Source: Chryseobacterium sp.
Lineage (GTDB): Bacteria; Bacteroidota; Bacteroidia; Flavobacteriales; Weeksellaceae
Length of the DNA stretch: 64,000 bases
Reading direction: 5' to 3'
Assembly: GCA_003248755.1 (NCBI GenBank)
Contig: QFQW01000003.1
Coordinates: 25,429 to 89,428, forward strand
Shown here: positions 34,415 through 43,533 of the stretch, one piece after another
How the letters are laid out: every line of letters starts with the position of its first letter
Position numbering within the stretch: position 1 is the first letter of the stretch
Position numbers and translations under genes: made by a program
The notes under the pieces: model-generated
What the model saw: the letters and a program-made list of their open reading frames with translations, nothing else
The model's database searches: none
Told to the model about the DNA's origin: nothing

Positions 34415-34528
34415 GAACTCCAAGAGTTCAATATGAATAGCCGCCGGTAAAACCGGTGGAGACAAAATCAAAAACCAATCAACGAACCCGAAGGGTTCAA
34501 CAGAAGTAGCCGTAGGTGAAACCTATGG
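34415..34528 (+). repeat. two tandem copies of a double-hairpin REP-like element
   Basis: Copy 1: hairpin GAACTC-caa-GAGTTC (34415-34429) and hairpin CCGCCGGT-aaa-ACCGGTGG (34441-34459). Copy 2: GAACCC-gaa-GGGTTC (34484-34498) and CCGTAGGT-gaa-ACCTATGG (34510-34528). Spacing and loop lengths are equal, and the stems differ by paired changes. It fills the gap between the homoserine dehydrogenase and metZ. Confidence 0.8.
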
Positions 34529-34543
34529 AAAATAGCAGACAAA

Positions 34544-35710
34544 ATGGAAAACCAAAATTTTGAAACACAAGCCATAAGGACTCAAACCCAAAGAACTCAG
34601 TTTGACGAACATTCCACGCCGTTATATCTCACGTCAAGCTTCGTATTTGAAGATGCGGAAGATATGCGTGCAAGTTTTGCAGAAGAAAAAGACAAAAATC
34701 TTTACAGCCGTTTCAGCAATCCCAACGTTACCGAATTTGTAGATAAGATTGTAAAAATGGAAGGTGCGGAATCCGGTTACGCTTTCGCAACAGGAATGGC
34801 GGCGATTTATTCAACATTTGCAGCGTTGCTTGATGCGGGCGACCATATTGTGAGTTGTCAGTCGGTATTTGGTTCTACTCACACATTATTTACAAAATAT
34901 TTTCCAAAATGGAATATCGAAACATCTTATTTCAAAGCAGAAGATGCGGAAAACGTAGAACAATATATCCAACCGAATACAAAAATCTTGTACCTGGAAA
35001 CACCGACAAACCCGGCAATCGAAGTGTTGGATTTGGAGTTTTTCGGACAGATTGCAAAAAAACATAACCTGATTTTCATCGTTGACAACTGTTTTGCAAC
35101 ACCTTACTTGCAGCAACCGATTAAATACGGGGCAGATTTGGTGGTTCATTCAGCAACGAAACTGATTGACGGCCAAGGGCGGGTTCTAGGTGGTGTTGCG
35201 GTTGGAAAAGCAAATTTGATTCGTGAGATTTATCTATTTGCGAGAAACACAGGTCCGGCGATGTCGCCTTTCAACGCTTGGGTTTTGAGCAAAAGTTTGG
35301 AAACTCTGGCCATTCGGGTTGAAAAACACTGCGAAAATGCGCAGAAAGTTGCTGAGTTTCTGGAAAATCATCCGAATGTGGAATTGGTAAAATATCCTTT
35401 CCTGAAGTCTCATCCAAGCTACGAAATTGCCAAAAAACAAATGAAATTAGGCGGAAATATCGTCGCTTTCGAAATCAAAGGTGGAATCGAAGGCGGACGA
35501 AATTTCCTAAACAGAATTAATATGTGTTCCCTTTCCGCAAACTTGGGAGATACGAGGACGATTGTTACACATCCTGCTTCCACAACGCATTCCAAGCTTT
35601 CCGACGAGGAAAGAAATGAGGTGGGGATTACCGCTGGATTGGTACGTTGTTCTGTGGGATTGGAAAATATTGATGATATAATTAACGATTTGAAACAAGC
35701 TTTAAGTTAG
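34544..35710 (+). CDS. metZ: O-acyl-homoserine sulfhydrylase (MetZ/MetY-type, PLP)
   Basis: 388 residues, Cys/Met metabolism PLP enzyme. PLP lysine Lys206 in VVHSATKLIDGQGR, with YSRFSNPNVTEF, ATGMAAIYSTFAAL and VDNCFATPYLQQP as family blocks. The sequence is closest in feel to O-succinylhomoserine sulfhydrylase, making homocysteine directly from sulfide and the acyl-homoserine supplied by MetX. Cystathionine gamma-synthase or gamma-lyase is the alternative. It is third in the methionine operon, separated from the dehydrogenase by the REP-like repeats. Confidence 0.88.
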   Translation: MENQNFETQAIRTQTQRTQFDEHSTPLYLTSSFVFEDAEDMRASFAEEKDKNLYSRFSNPNVTEFVDKIVKMEGAESGYAFATGMAAIYSTFAALLDAGDHIVSCQSVFGSTHTLFTKYFPKWNIETSYFKAEDAENVEQYIQPNTKILYLETPTNPAIEVLDLEFFGQIAKKHNLIFIVDNCFATPYLQQPIKYGADLVVHSATKLIDGQGRVLGGVAVGKANLIREIYLFARNTGPAMSPFNAWVLSKSLETLAIRVEKHCENAQKVAEFLENHPNVELVKYPFLKSHPSYEIAKKQMKLGGNIVAFEIKGGIEGGRNFLNRINMCSLSANLGDTRTIVTHPASTTHSKLSDEERNEVGITAGLVRCSVGLENIDDIINDLKQALS

Positions 35711-35729
35711 TTTTGTTTATTGAAAATCA

Positions 35730-36227
35730 ATGGAAATTCGTAGGCAATTAACATTATTTCTACAAAATGAAAGTTCAGAGATTGTAGAAAAAATAAGAAA
35801 AAAATATAATCCAAAGCAATTTGAATTAATTAAAGCACACGTTACATTATGCCGAGAAGACGAAATTGAAAATCTTGACCAAATATTAACAAATATTGCT
35901 TCTTTGAAGGAAAAAGCGATTACTATTCGATTTGAGAAGCTTGAAAGATTTGACAATGGAAAAGGAGTATATCTTAAATCTGATGACGCACAAGAATATC
36001 ACAAATTGCGACAACAAATTTTGAAAACGATTATTGATTCACCGAGAGAACAAACTCCACATATAACGTTAATGCATCCAAGAAATTCGATTTGTGACAA
36101 TGAAATATTTGAAAAAATAAGTACTGAAAAAATTCCTTTAAGCTTTACGTTTAGTGAAATTAGTTTGATTGAACAGGAAAAAGGAGAAAAATGGAAGCTG
36201 ATTAAAACTTTTCGCTTAACAAATTAA
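35730..36227 (+). CDS. 2H phosphoesterase / 2'-5' RNA ligase-like protein
   Basis: 165 residues with both HxT signatures of the 2H superfamily: His37-V-Thr39 in LIKAHVTLCRE and His111-I-Thr113 in TPHITLMHP, spaced as expected for a pseudo-symmetric cyclic phosphodiesterase. Such enzymes open 2',3'-cyclic or related RNA phosphodiester bonds. It is AT-richer than its neighbours and has no known link to methionine, yet it lies between metZ (20 nt) and metH (3 nt), so it is co-transcribed. A moonlighting or recently inserted gene is possible. Confidence 0.85.
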   Translation: MEIRRQLTLFLQNESSEIVEKIRKKYNPKQFELIKAHVTLCREDEIENLDQILTNIASLKEKAITIRFEKLERFDNGKGVYLKSDDAQEYHKLRQQILKTIIDSPREQTPHITLMHPRNSICDNEIFEKISTEKIPLSFTFSEISLIEQEKGEKWKLIKTFRLTN

Positions 36228-36230
36228 AAT

Positions 36231-37241
36231 ATGAAAAACTCAGAACAACTATATAAAGCGCTTAACGAACGTATTCTCATCCTCGATGGAGCGATGGGAA
36301 CAATGATTCAGCGCTACAATTTCACCGAGGAAGATTACCGAGGTGAGCGATTCAAAGACTGGAAATCCCCGCTGAAAGGAAACAATGATTTGTTGTCTCT
36401 CACGCAACCGCAAGCTATTGAGGAAATTCACAGAAAATACCTTTTGGCTGGTGCGGACATTTTGGAAACCAATACATTTTCCGGGACAACCATTGCAATG
36501 GCAGATTATCATATGGAAGATCTGGTTTACGAACTTAACTATGAATCTGCCAAAATCGCCAGAAAAGTCTGTGACGAATTTACCGCTCAGAATCCCGACA
36601 AACCAAGATTTGTTGCAGGTTCAATCGGACCGACTAACAGAACAGCAAGCCTTAGTCCGGACGTCAATGACCCGGGTTACAGAGCGATTACTTTTTATGA
36701 GCTCAGATTGGCCTATAAACAACAGGCGGAAGCTTTGCTCGATGGAGGTTCAGACATCCTTTTGGTTGAAACAATCTTCGACACTTTGAATGCAAAAGCG
36801 GCATTGTTCGCAATTGACGAAATCAGAGAAGAACGCAATATCACTATTCCAATTATGGTTTCAGGAACGATTACCGATGCTTCCGGAAGAACTTTGAGTG
36901 GACAAACAGCGGATGCATTTTTGATTTCCGTTTCTCATATGGATTTGATAAGTGTTGGTTTCAACTGTGCTTTAGGAGCAAAACAATTGACGCCTTACCT
37001 GGAAATTCTTGCCAATCACACAGATTTCGGAATCTCGGCTTATCCAAACGCAGGTTTACCAAACGCTTTCGGCCAATACGACGAAACAGCCGGTCAAATG
37101 GCAGAGCAGGTGAAGGAATATTTGGAGAAAGGTCTAATCAATATTATTGGTGGTTGCTGCGGAACAACGCCGGACCATATTAAAGCGATTGCGGATTTGG
37201 CAAAAGCTTACCATCCGAGAAAACTTAATATAACAGTATAA
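36231..37241 (+). CDS. metH: cobalamin-dependent methionine synthase, homocysteine-binding part (split MetH)
   Basis: 336 residues corresponding to the first domain of E. coli MetH. The zinc/homocysteine ligands are Cys246 (GFNCALG), Cys309 and Cys310 ([11 protein letters not shown]), almost the same numbering as in E. coli MetH. It stops cleanly at residue 336, where the pterin domain would begin; the rest is encoded by the next gene. The lengths sum to 1229, like a full MetH, so this is a split enzyme rather than a betaine-type methyltransferase. Confidence 0.92.
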   Translation: MKNSEQLYKALNERILILDGAMGTMIQRYNFTEEDYRGERFKDWKSPLKGNNDLLSLTQPQAIEEIHRKYLLAGADILETNTFSGTTIAMADYHMEDLVYELNYESAKIARKVCDEFTAQNPDKPRFVAGSIGPTNRTASLSPDVNDPGYRAITFYELRLAYKQQAEALLDGGSDILLVETIFDTLNAKAALFAIDEIREERNITIPIMVSGTITDASGRTLSGQTADAFLISVSHMDLISVGFNCALGAKQLTPYLEILANHTDFGISAYPNAGLPNAFGQYDETAGQMAEQVKEYLEKGLINIIGGCCGTTPDHIKAIADLAKAYHPRKLNITV

Positions 37242-37274
37242 CAATGTATCTATTTAGCGATTATCAGACAGAGT

Positions 37275-37300
37275 GTCATTCTGAACAAAGTGAAGAATCT
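37275..37300 (+). repeat. GTCATTC-type repeat arm between the two metH genes
   Basis: GTCATTCTGAACAAAG then TGAAGAATCT, matching the arms at 7855-7916 and 30498-30523. It lies in the 98-nt gap between the halves of methionine synthase. Confidence 0.6.
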
Positions 37301-37339
37301 CATTTTATTGTTGGTAATTTTTACATTGTAAATTAAATT

Positions 37340-40021
37340 ATGGAAACAGATTGTAAAAGAAAATATCTGAAATTATCAGGTCTCGAGCCTTTAATTATAA
37401 CACCCGAATCCAACTTTATCAATGTTGGAGAGAGAACCAATGTTGCCGGTTCCAAAAAATTTCTTCGTCTCATTAAAGAAGAAAAATATGCCGAAGCTCT
37501 GGATATTGCAAGAAACCAAGTAGAAGGTGGCGCTCAGATTCTGGACGTCAATATGGATGACGGGCTTTTAGACGGCAAAACCGCAATGGTCAGATTCCTG
37601 AATCTGATTGCCTCCGAACCAGACATTGCCAGAATCCCGATTATGATAGATTCGTCAAAATGGGAAATATTGGAAGCCGGATTACAGGTTGTTCAGGGAA
37701 AACCTGTTGTTAATTCTATCAGTTTGAAAGGTGGTGAAGAAGAATTCATTAAACAGGCCAAAGCGATTAAAAGATATGGTGCGGCAGCAATTATTATGGC
37801 TTTTGATGAAGTTGGACAAGCTGATAATTACGAAAGAAGAATCGAAATCTCCAAAAGGTCTTATGATATTTTGGTTAACCAAGTTGGGTTTCCTTCTGAG
37901 GATATTATTTTCGACCTTAATATTTTCCCTGTTGCGACAGGAATGGACGAACACCGCAGAAATGCGATTGACTTTATCGAAGCAACACGCTGGGTTCGTA
38001 CCAATCTTCCAAATGCTTCAGTAAGTGGAGGTGTTTCCAATGTTTCATTTTCCTTTCGTGGAAATGATTCTGTGAGAGAAGCGATGCACTCTGTTTTCCT
38101 TTACCACGCCATAAAAGCCGGAATGAATATGGGAATCGTAAATCCGACAATGTTGGAAGTTTACGATGAAATCCCAAAAGACTTGCTGGAATTGGTAGAA
38201 GATGTAATGCTCGACAGGAAGGATGATGCGACAGAAAAATTGCTCGATTATTCCGAAAAACATAAATCCACAAAAAAAGAAAAAGCCGAAGACCTGAGCT
38301 GGCGGGAGCAGGATTTGCAAACGAGAATCACGCATGCTCTGGTCAAAGGAATCGACCGTTTCATAGAAGAAGATGCGGAAGAAGCTCGAAAGGCTTCAAA
38401 ACGTCCGCTTGATGTTATCGAAATCAATCTGATGACAGGAATGGGCGTTGTCGGCGACCTTTTCGGAAGTGGGAAAATGTTCCTGCCTCAGGTGGTTAAA
38501 TCAGCGAGAGTGATGAAAAAGGCGGTGGCTTATCTTCAGCCTTTCATCGAAGCGGAAAAAGACCAGACCCAGAAATCCAACGGAAAAGTCCTGATGGCAA
38601 CTGTAAAAGGTGATGTTCATGATATCGGGAAAAATATTGTGAGCGTGGTTTTAGGTTGTAATAATTACGAAATCGTGGATTTAGGTGTGATGGTTCCGGC
38701 AGAAAAAATTATCCAGACGGCGATTGATGAAAAAGTAGATGTTATCGGATTAAGCGGATTGATTACACCTAGTCTGGACGAGATGGTCCATATTGTCGAC
38801 GAATTGGAACGTAAGAATCTGAATTTCCCTTTATTGATTGGCGGCGCGACAACATCTAAAGCGCATACAGCCGTAAAGATTTCACCAAAATATTCCAACA
38901 CTGTTGTTCACGTGAACGATGCTTCCAGAGCAGTTGGTGTTGTAAGTTCTCTTCTTAATAAAGATAAATCCAATGCTTATGCTTTGGAAATCAGAAAAGA
39001 TTATGATGAATTCCGTGAAAAATTCCTGAATCGCCAGGTTGATAAAGAATATGTTCCAATTACAGAGGCGCGTGAAAAAAAATTCAAAATCGACTGGGAA
39101 AATGAAATTATATCAACACCAAAAAAATTAGGGATTACCATCATCGAAGACCAAAATCTGGATGAATTGGTGGAGTTTATAGACTGGTCGCCGTTTTTCA
39201 GAAGCTGGCAATTATTTGGGAAATTTCCTGAGATTCTGACTGATAATGTGGTTGGCGAGCAAGCCACGATTTTGTACAATGAAGCGCAAACAATGCTCAA
39301 AAAAATACTGAAGGAAAAGAGTTTCAAAGCCAAAGGAATTTTCGGGATTTTCCCTGCCAATGCTAATGAACAGGATGATATTTTGGTTTATGATGACAAT
39401 CGGAATGTGATTTCGACTTTCAGAACTCTGCGCCAGCAACATAAAAAATCGGAAGGAAAAGAATATTTTGCTTTAAGTGATTTTATTGCACCGGAGAATT
39501 CCGGGAAACAGGATTATATCGGAACGTTCTGCGTTTGTACAGGATTCGGAGCTGATGAGTTGGCAAAAGAGTACGAAGAACAAAACGACGATTACAATGC
39601 GATAATGGTAAAAGCTTTAGCAGACCGTTTCGCAGAAGCTTTCGCCGAATATTTGCATAAAAAAGTGCGAACCGAATATTGGGGCTATTCTGAAAATGAA
39701 ACCTTGGATAATGATGAGCTCATCAAAGAAAAATATCTCGGAATTCGTCCGGCTCCAGGTTATCCGGCTTGTCCTGACCATTTGGAAAAGCTGACGATTT
39801 GGGATTTACTGAAAGTTGAAGAAAATATCGGCGTTACGTTGACCGAAAGTCTTGCAATGTGGCCGACAGCAGCAGTTTCCGGATATTATTTTGGAAATCC
39901 AAATTCTAAATATTTTGGAGTGGGAAAAATTGATGAGGACCAACTGAAAGATTATGCTGAAAGAAAAGATGTTGAATTAGATTACGCCAGAAAATGGCTC
40001 GCTCCGAATTTAGCTGATTAA
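37340..40021 (+). CDS. metH: cobalamin-dependent methionine synthase, pterin/B12/activation part (split MetH)
   Basis: 893 residues: pterin-binding domain (about 20-280, with [16 protein letters not shown] and [14 protein letters not shown]), cap and cobalamin-binding domain ([10 protein letters not shown] with His427 as cobalt ligand, then [12 protein letters not shown]), and a C-terminal SAM-dependent reactivation domain ([36 protein letters not shown]). It transfers a methyl group from methyl-THF through cob(I)alamin to homocysteine held by the 336-residue partner. It requires vitamin B12; no cobalamin riboswitch is seen here. Confidence 0.95.
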   Translation: METDCKRKYLKLSGLEPLIITPESNFINVGERTNVAGSKKFLRLIKEEKYAEALDIARNQVEGGAQILDVNMDDGLLDGKTAMVRFLNLIASEPDIARIPIMIDSSKWEILEAGLQVVQGKPVVNSISLKGGEEEFIKQAKAIKRYGAAAIIMAFDEVGQADNYERRIEISKRSYDILVNQVGFPSEDIIFDLNIFPVATGMDEHRRNAIDFIEATRWVRTNLPNASVSGGVSNVSFSFRGNDSVREAMHSVFLYHAIKAGMNMGIVNPTMLEVYDEIPKDLLELVEDVMLDRKDDATEKLLDYSEKHKSTKKEKAEDLSWREQDLQTRITHALVKGIDRFIEEDAEEARKASKRPLDVIEINLMTGMGVVGDLFGSGKMFLPQVVKSARVMKKAVAYLQPFIEAEKDQTQKSNGKVLMATVKGDVHDIGKNIVSVVLGCNNYEIVDLGVMVPAEKIIQTAIDEKVDVIGLSGLITPSLDEMVHIVDELERKNLNFPLLIGGATTSKAHTAVKISPKYSNTVVHVNDASRAVGVVSSLLNKDKSNAYALEIRKDYDEFREKFLNRQVDKEYVPITEAREKKFKIDWENEIISTPKKLGITIIEDQNLDELVEFIDWSPFFRSWQLFGKFPEILTDNVVGEQATILYNEAQTMLKKILKEKSFKAKGIFGIFPANANEQDDILVYDDNRNVISTFRTLRQQHKKSEGKEYFALSDFIAPENSGKQDYIGTFCVCTGFGADELAKEYEEQNDDYNAIMVKALADRFAEAFAEYLHKKVRTEYWGYSENETLDNDELIKEKYLGIRPAPGYPACPDHLEKLTIWDLLKVEENIGVTLTESLAMWPTAAVSGYYFGNPNSKYFGVGKIDEDQLKDYAERKDVELDYARKWLAPNLAD

Positions 40022-40040
40022 TATTATTTAAAATTATTGA

Positions 40041-40997
40041 ATGAAAATTACTGACCATATAAAAAACGCCAACGGCAAAACGCTATTCTCTTTTGAAATT
40101 GTTCCACCCCAAAAAGGAGTTGGAATTGCCGATTTGTATAAAAATATTGACCCGTTAATGGAGTTCAAACCACCTTTTATTGATGTTACAACTTCTCGGG
40201 AAGAATATATTTTCCTGGAAAGAGGAAACGGTTTGATGGAAAGAAAAATCACAAGAATGCGTCCCGGAACCTTGGGGATTTGTTCAGCAATTCAGAATAA
40301 ATATAATGTGGATACCGTTCCGCACGTTCTTTGTGGTGGATTTACCAAAGAAGAAACCGAATATCTTTTGGTGGATTGTATGTATTTGGGAATCAATAAC
40401 ATTGTAGCTCTTCGCGGTGATGCAATGAAGGGTGAAAAGTATTTTGAACCCTCAGTAGGCGGACACAAATATGCTTCGGATTTGGTGAAGCAGATTCACG
40501 ATTTGGGAATCGGAGAATATCTTCACGGTAAGATAGAATCTGATACAGATAACAGTTTTTGCATAGGTGTTGCAGGTTATCCTGAAAAACATATCGAAGC
40601 GCCTTCTATGAATTATGACCTTCAGATGCTGAAGAAAAAAGTAGAAGCCGGTGCAGATTACATCGTCACTCAAATGTTTTTCGACAATCAAAAATTCTTT
40701 GAATTTGTAAAACAGGCCAGAGAAATTGGTATTGATGTTCCGATTATTCCTGGAATTAAACCAATTGCGACCAAAACCCATTTGCAAATGTTACCACAGG
40801 TTTTTAAAATCGATTTACCGGAAGCTCTGATTAATGAAGTTTTAAAATGCAAAACCAATAATGACGTTCGAGAAGTAGGAATAGAGTGGGCCATCAACCA
40901 GTCGAAAGAATTATTGGACTTTGGGATTCCGGTTCTGCATTTTTATTCGATGGGAAAAAGTGATAATATTTTGAAGATTGGAAGAGAAGTTTTTTAA
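40041..40997 (+). CDS. metF: methylenetetrahydrofolate reductase
   Basis: 318 residues, a single FAD-dependent TIM-barrel domain. Recognisable are TLFSFEIVPPQKG at the N-terminus, PFIDVTTSREEY, NIVALRGDAMKGEKYF and ADYIVTQMFFDNQKF. It makes 5-methyl-THF, the methyl donor for MetH. It is the last gene of the methionine operon, 19 nt after metH and followed by a terminator. The bacterial enzyme uses NADH. Confidence 0.96.
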   Translation: MKITDHIKNANGKTLFSFEIVPPQKGVGIADLYKNIDPLMEFKPPFIDVTTSREEYIFLERGNGLMERKITRMRPGTLGICSAIQNKYNVDTVPHVLCGGFTKEETEYLLVDCMYLGINNIVALRGDAMKGEKYFEPSVGGHKYASDLVKQIHDLGIGEYLHGKIESDTDNSFCIGVAGYPEKHIEAPSMNYDLQMLKKKVEAGADYIVTQMFFDNQKFFEFVKQAREIGIDVPIIPGIKPIATKTHLQMLPQVFKIDLPEALINEVLKCKTNNDVREVGIEWAINQSKELLDFGIPVLHFYSMGKSDNILKIGREVF

Positions 40998-41000
40998 TAT

Positions 41001-41032
41001 AAAGAGATGCCAATTGCATCTCTTTTTTTAAT
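41001..41032 (+). terminator. intrinsic terminator of the methionine operon
   Basis: An 8-bp stem (AGAGATGC 41003-41010 with GCATCTCT 41016-41023) with a 5-nt loop is followed by a T run, just after metF. Confidence 0.85.
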
Positions 41033-41052
41033 TTTATGGTTCAAGATTTTAT

Positions 41053-42279
41053 ATGAAATTAACCGGCCCATTCAAACAAGTTGTCACACTCAATAATCTT
41101 CCATTAAAAGGAAAGTTAAATGATGAATCTTTAGAAATTATTTCCAATGGAGGAATTTTAACCGAGGATGGAAAAATTATCCAAACAGGAGATTTTGATT
41201 CTTTAAAACAAAAATTTCCAAATTCAGAAATTGATTTTGTTGAAGGCGAACAAATCGCACTTCCTGCTTTTGTAGATGCACATACACATATTTGTTTTGG
41301 AGGAAATCGTGCTAATGATTTTGCAATGAGAAATGCTGGTAAAACGTACCTCGAGATTGCAGAATCCGGTGGCGGAATCTGGAGCTCTGTAAAACATACA
41401 AGAGCTTCTTCTGAGGAAGAATTAATTCAAGGAATGCTCAAAAGAGTTGACAAACTTATCAAACAAGGTATTACGACAATTGAGATAAAAAGCGGTTATG
41501 GTTTAAACGTTGATGAAGAACTCAAAATGCTTCGAGCCATCAAAAAAGCACAGGCTCAAACCAAAGCGACGTTAGTTCCAACTTGTCTTTCTGCACATCT
41601 CAAACCGAAAGATTTCGAAGGGACATCTCGGGAATATCTTAATTATGTTATTGATAAAATTTTACCAAAAATAAAGGAAGAAAAGCTTGCTGACAGAGTA
41701 GATATTTTTATTGAGAAATCAGCATTTCAACCTAATGAAAGTAAAATATTTCTTGAAAAAGCAAAAGAATTTGGTTTTCAAATCACAGTTCACGCAGACC
41801 AATTTACGGCAGGGAGTTCCAGAATTGCTGTTGAGGTTGGTGCGAAATCTGCAGACCATTTGGAAGCAACTATTGATGAAGATATTGAGTTTTTAGCTCA
41901 TTCAGATACTGTTGCTATTGCTTTGCCGGGCGCAAGTTTAGGTTTAGGCGAACCATTTGCTCCAGCGAGAAAAATACTTGACAAAGGTGGAATTCTCGCC
42001 ATTGCAACCGACTGGAATCCAGGTTCGGCGCCAATGGGGAATCTCGTTACCCAAGCTTCCATTTTGGCAACTTATCAGAAACTGACTACTGCTGAAGTTT
42101 TGTCTGCAATTACTTTCCGAGCGGCGTTTGCTTTGGATTTGGAAGATAGAGGGGTTTTGGCAGAAGGCAAAAAAGCTGATTTCATCACATACAAAACCGA
42201 TAATTTTCAAAATATCCTTTATCATCAGGGAAGTTTGCTTCCTTCACAAGTTTATATTAATGGAGAAAAAGTTTTATAA
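41053..42279 (+). CDS. hutI: imidazolonepropionase
   Basis: 408 residues, amidohydrolase of histidine degradation that opens 4-imidazolone-5-propionate to N-formimino-glutamate. Metal-binding VDAHTHICFGGNRAND, the family block ITTIEIKSGYGLNVDEELKML, VHADQFTAGSS and IATDWNPGSAP are all present. The rest of the hut pathway is not in the window. The stop codon overlaps the start of the HAD gene (TAATG). Confidence 0.96.
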   Translation: MKLTGPFKQVVTLNNLPLKGKLNDESLEIISNGGILTEDGKIIQTGDFDSLKQKFPNSEIDFVEGEQIALPAFVDAHTHICFGGNRANDFAMRNAGKTYLEIAESGGGIWSSVKHTRASSEEELIQGMLKRVDKLIKQGITTIEIKSGYGLNVDEELKMLRAIKKAQAQTKATLVPTCLSAHLKPKDFEGTSREYLNYVIDKILPKIKEEKLADRVDIFIEKSAFQPNESKIFLEKAKEFGFQITVHADQFTAGSSRIAVEVGAKSADHLEATIDEDIEFLAHSDTVAIALPGASLGLGEPFAPARKILDKGGILAIATDWNPGSAPMGNLVTQASILATYQKLTTAEVLSAITFRAAFALDLEDRGVLAEGKKADFITYKTDNFQNILYHQGSLLPSQVYINGEKVL

Positions 42280-42905
42280 TGACAGAAAGAGACAGTATTA
42301 TTTTTGACCTTGACGGAACACTTTGGAATGCTTCGGAAACTGTTTCGAAAGCTTTTAATGAAAGCATAAAGGACATTGGATTTGATATTGAAATCACTTC
42401 ACAAAAAGTCAGAGATTTTTCTGGAATGAAGATGAACGATATTTTTACTCAGCATTTCAGTTTTATACCAAAAGAAAAGTTGCAGGATTTTGAAAAGATT
42501 TATGCAAAAAAAGAAAGCGATTATCTTAAGGAATTTGGAGGTGAGTTATTTCCAAAAGTCAAAGAAACTTTGGAAAAGCTAAATGAAAATTATCGACTTT
42601 TCATCGTCAGTAATTGTATGAAAGGCTACATAGAAAACTTCATCGAGTTTTTTAGTTTTAAAGATTTATTTGAAGATTTTGAATGCTATGGAAATGCAGG
42701 ATTACCAAAAGACAAAAATATCAGATTAATCGTCGAGCGAAATAATTTGCAAAATCCAGTGTATGTTGGAGATACGATTTGGGACAAAGATTCTTCTGAA
42801 AAGGCCGGTGTTGATTTTATCTTTGCAACTTACGGTTTTGGAAAGGTAAAAAATCCGATAATCGAAATTCAAAGTTTTGAAGAATTACTCTCAACCAAGT
42901 TTTAA
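42279..42905 (+). CDS. HAD family hydrolase (phosphoglycolate phosphatase-like)
   Basis: 208 residues. HAD motif I FDLDGTLWN (Asp10, Asp12), motif II IVSNCMKG, motif III Lys in GLPKDKNI and motif IV VGDTIWDKDSSEKAG. A four-helix cap sits between motifs I and II (class I cap), as in phosphoglycolate or sugar phosphatases. The start shares one base with the hutI stop, suggesting coupling, but a histidine-related substrate is only a guess. Confidence 0.88.
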   Translation: MTERDSIIFDLDGTLWNASETVSKAFNESIKDIGFDIEITSQKVRDFSGMKMNDIFTQHFSFIPKEKLQDFEKIYAKKESDYLKEFGGELFPKVKETLEKLNENYRLFIVSNCMKGYIENFIEFFSFKDLFEDFECYGNAGLPKDKNIRLIVERNNLQNPVYVGDTIWDKDSSEKAGVDFIFATYGFGKVKNPIIEIQSFEELLSTKF

Positions 42906-42909
42906 AAAG

Positions 42910-42945
42910 AAAAAGCCTTATCAAAATCTGATAAGGCTTAATTTA
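42910..42945. terminator. bidirectional intrinsic terminator
   Basis: An 11-bp stem (AAGCCTTATCA 42913-42923 with TGATAAGGCTT 42929-42939) is flanked by A and T stretches. It separates the convergent HAD and DUF2911 genes. Confidence 0.8.
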
Positions 42946-42961
42946 TTATAAAGCTTAAAGA

Positions 42962-43528
42962 TTATTTAAACTCGATTGGGAATTTAACCTGAGTATTATC
43001 CCAGCCTGCATACAAATCTGCTCCCGTTTTTGTTTGTACAAAAGTCACAGAAAAATACTCGATTGGTGATGATGTTTTCTCAACAGGAACATTGAATCTC
43101 ACCACATCTTTACTCTTGTCATAGAAATAAGCACCCCATTTATCAATTTCAGAATTTAAAACAATTGTCCATTCTTTTTCAAAAGGAATTGCAAAAATAC
43201 TGTAAGTCCCAGCAGGAATTTCTTTTCCTCCAATAACTACCGGCGTATAGAATTTGATTTCAGAATTTTCATTCGCACCAAATCTCCAGATATCTCCATA
43301 TTTCACAAGATTTCCAAAAACAACTCTGTTTTTTTTCTGTGGACGAGAATAAACAATTTTCACTTTCGGAGTTTCTGTTTTAGAAGAAGCTACTTGAATT
43401 GGATAGTAAGATGCATCCATTGGACTGACATCTACGGAAAAATAATTCAGTTTTGTCGGGTCCAATTTTGCTTGAGAAAATGCGCTAACTCCTATTAACA
43501 AAGAAGCAATAACGATAAGATTTTTCAT
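42962..43528 (-). CDS. secreted DUF2911 protein
   Basis: 188 residues with a signal peptide (MKNLIVIASLLIGVSAFSQ). The DUF2911 pattern is clear: VKIVYSRPQKKNRVVFG, WRFGANENSEIKFYTPV, EIPAGTYSIFAIPFEKEWTI and SVTFVQTKTGADLYAGWD. The family is common in Bacteroidota, exported, of unknown function. It is 5 nt downstream of the aminotransferase gene and probably shares its transcript. Confidence 0.92.
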   Translation of the reverse strand: MKNLIVIASLLIGVSAFSQAKLDPTKLNYFSVDVSPMDASYYPIQVASSKTETPKVKIVYSRPQKKNRVVFGNLVKYGDIWRFGANENSEIKFYTPVVIGGKEIPAGTYSIFAIPFEKEWTIVLNSEIDKWGAYFYDKSKDVVRFNVPVEKTSSPIEYFSVTFVQTKTGADLYAGWDNTQVKFPIEFK

Positions 43529-43533
43529 TCTAT

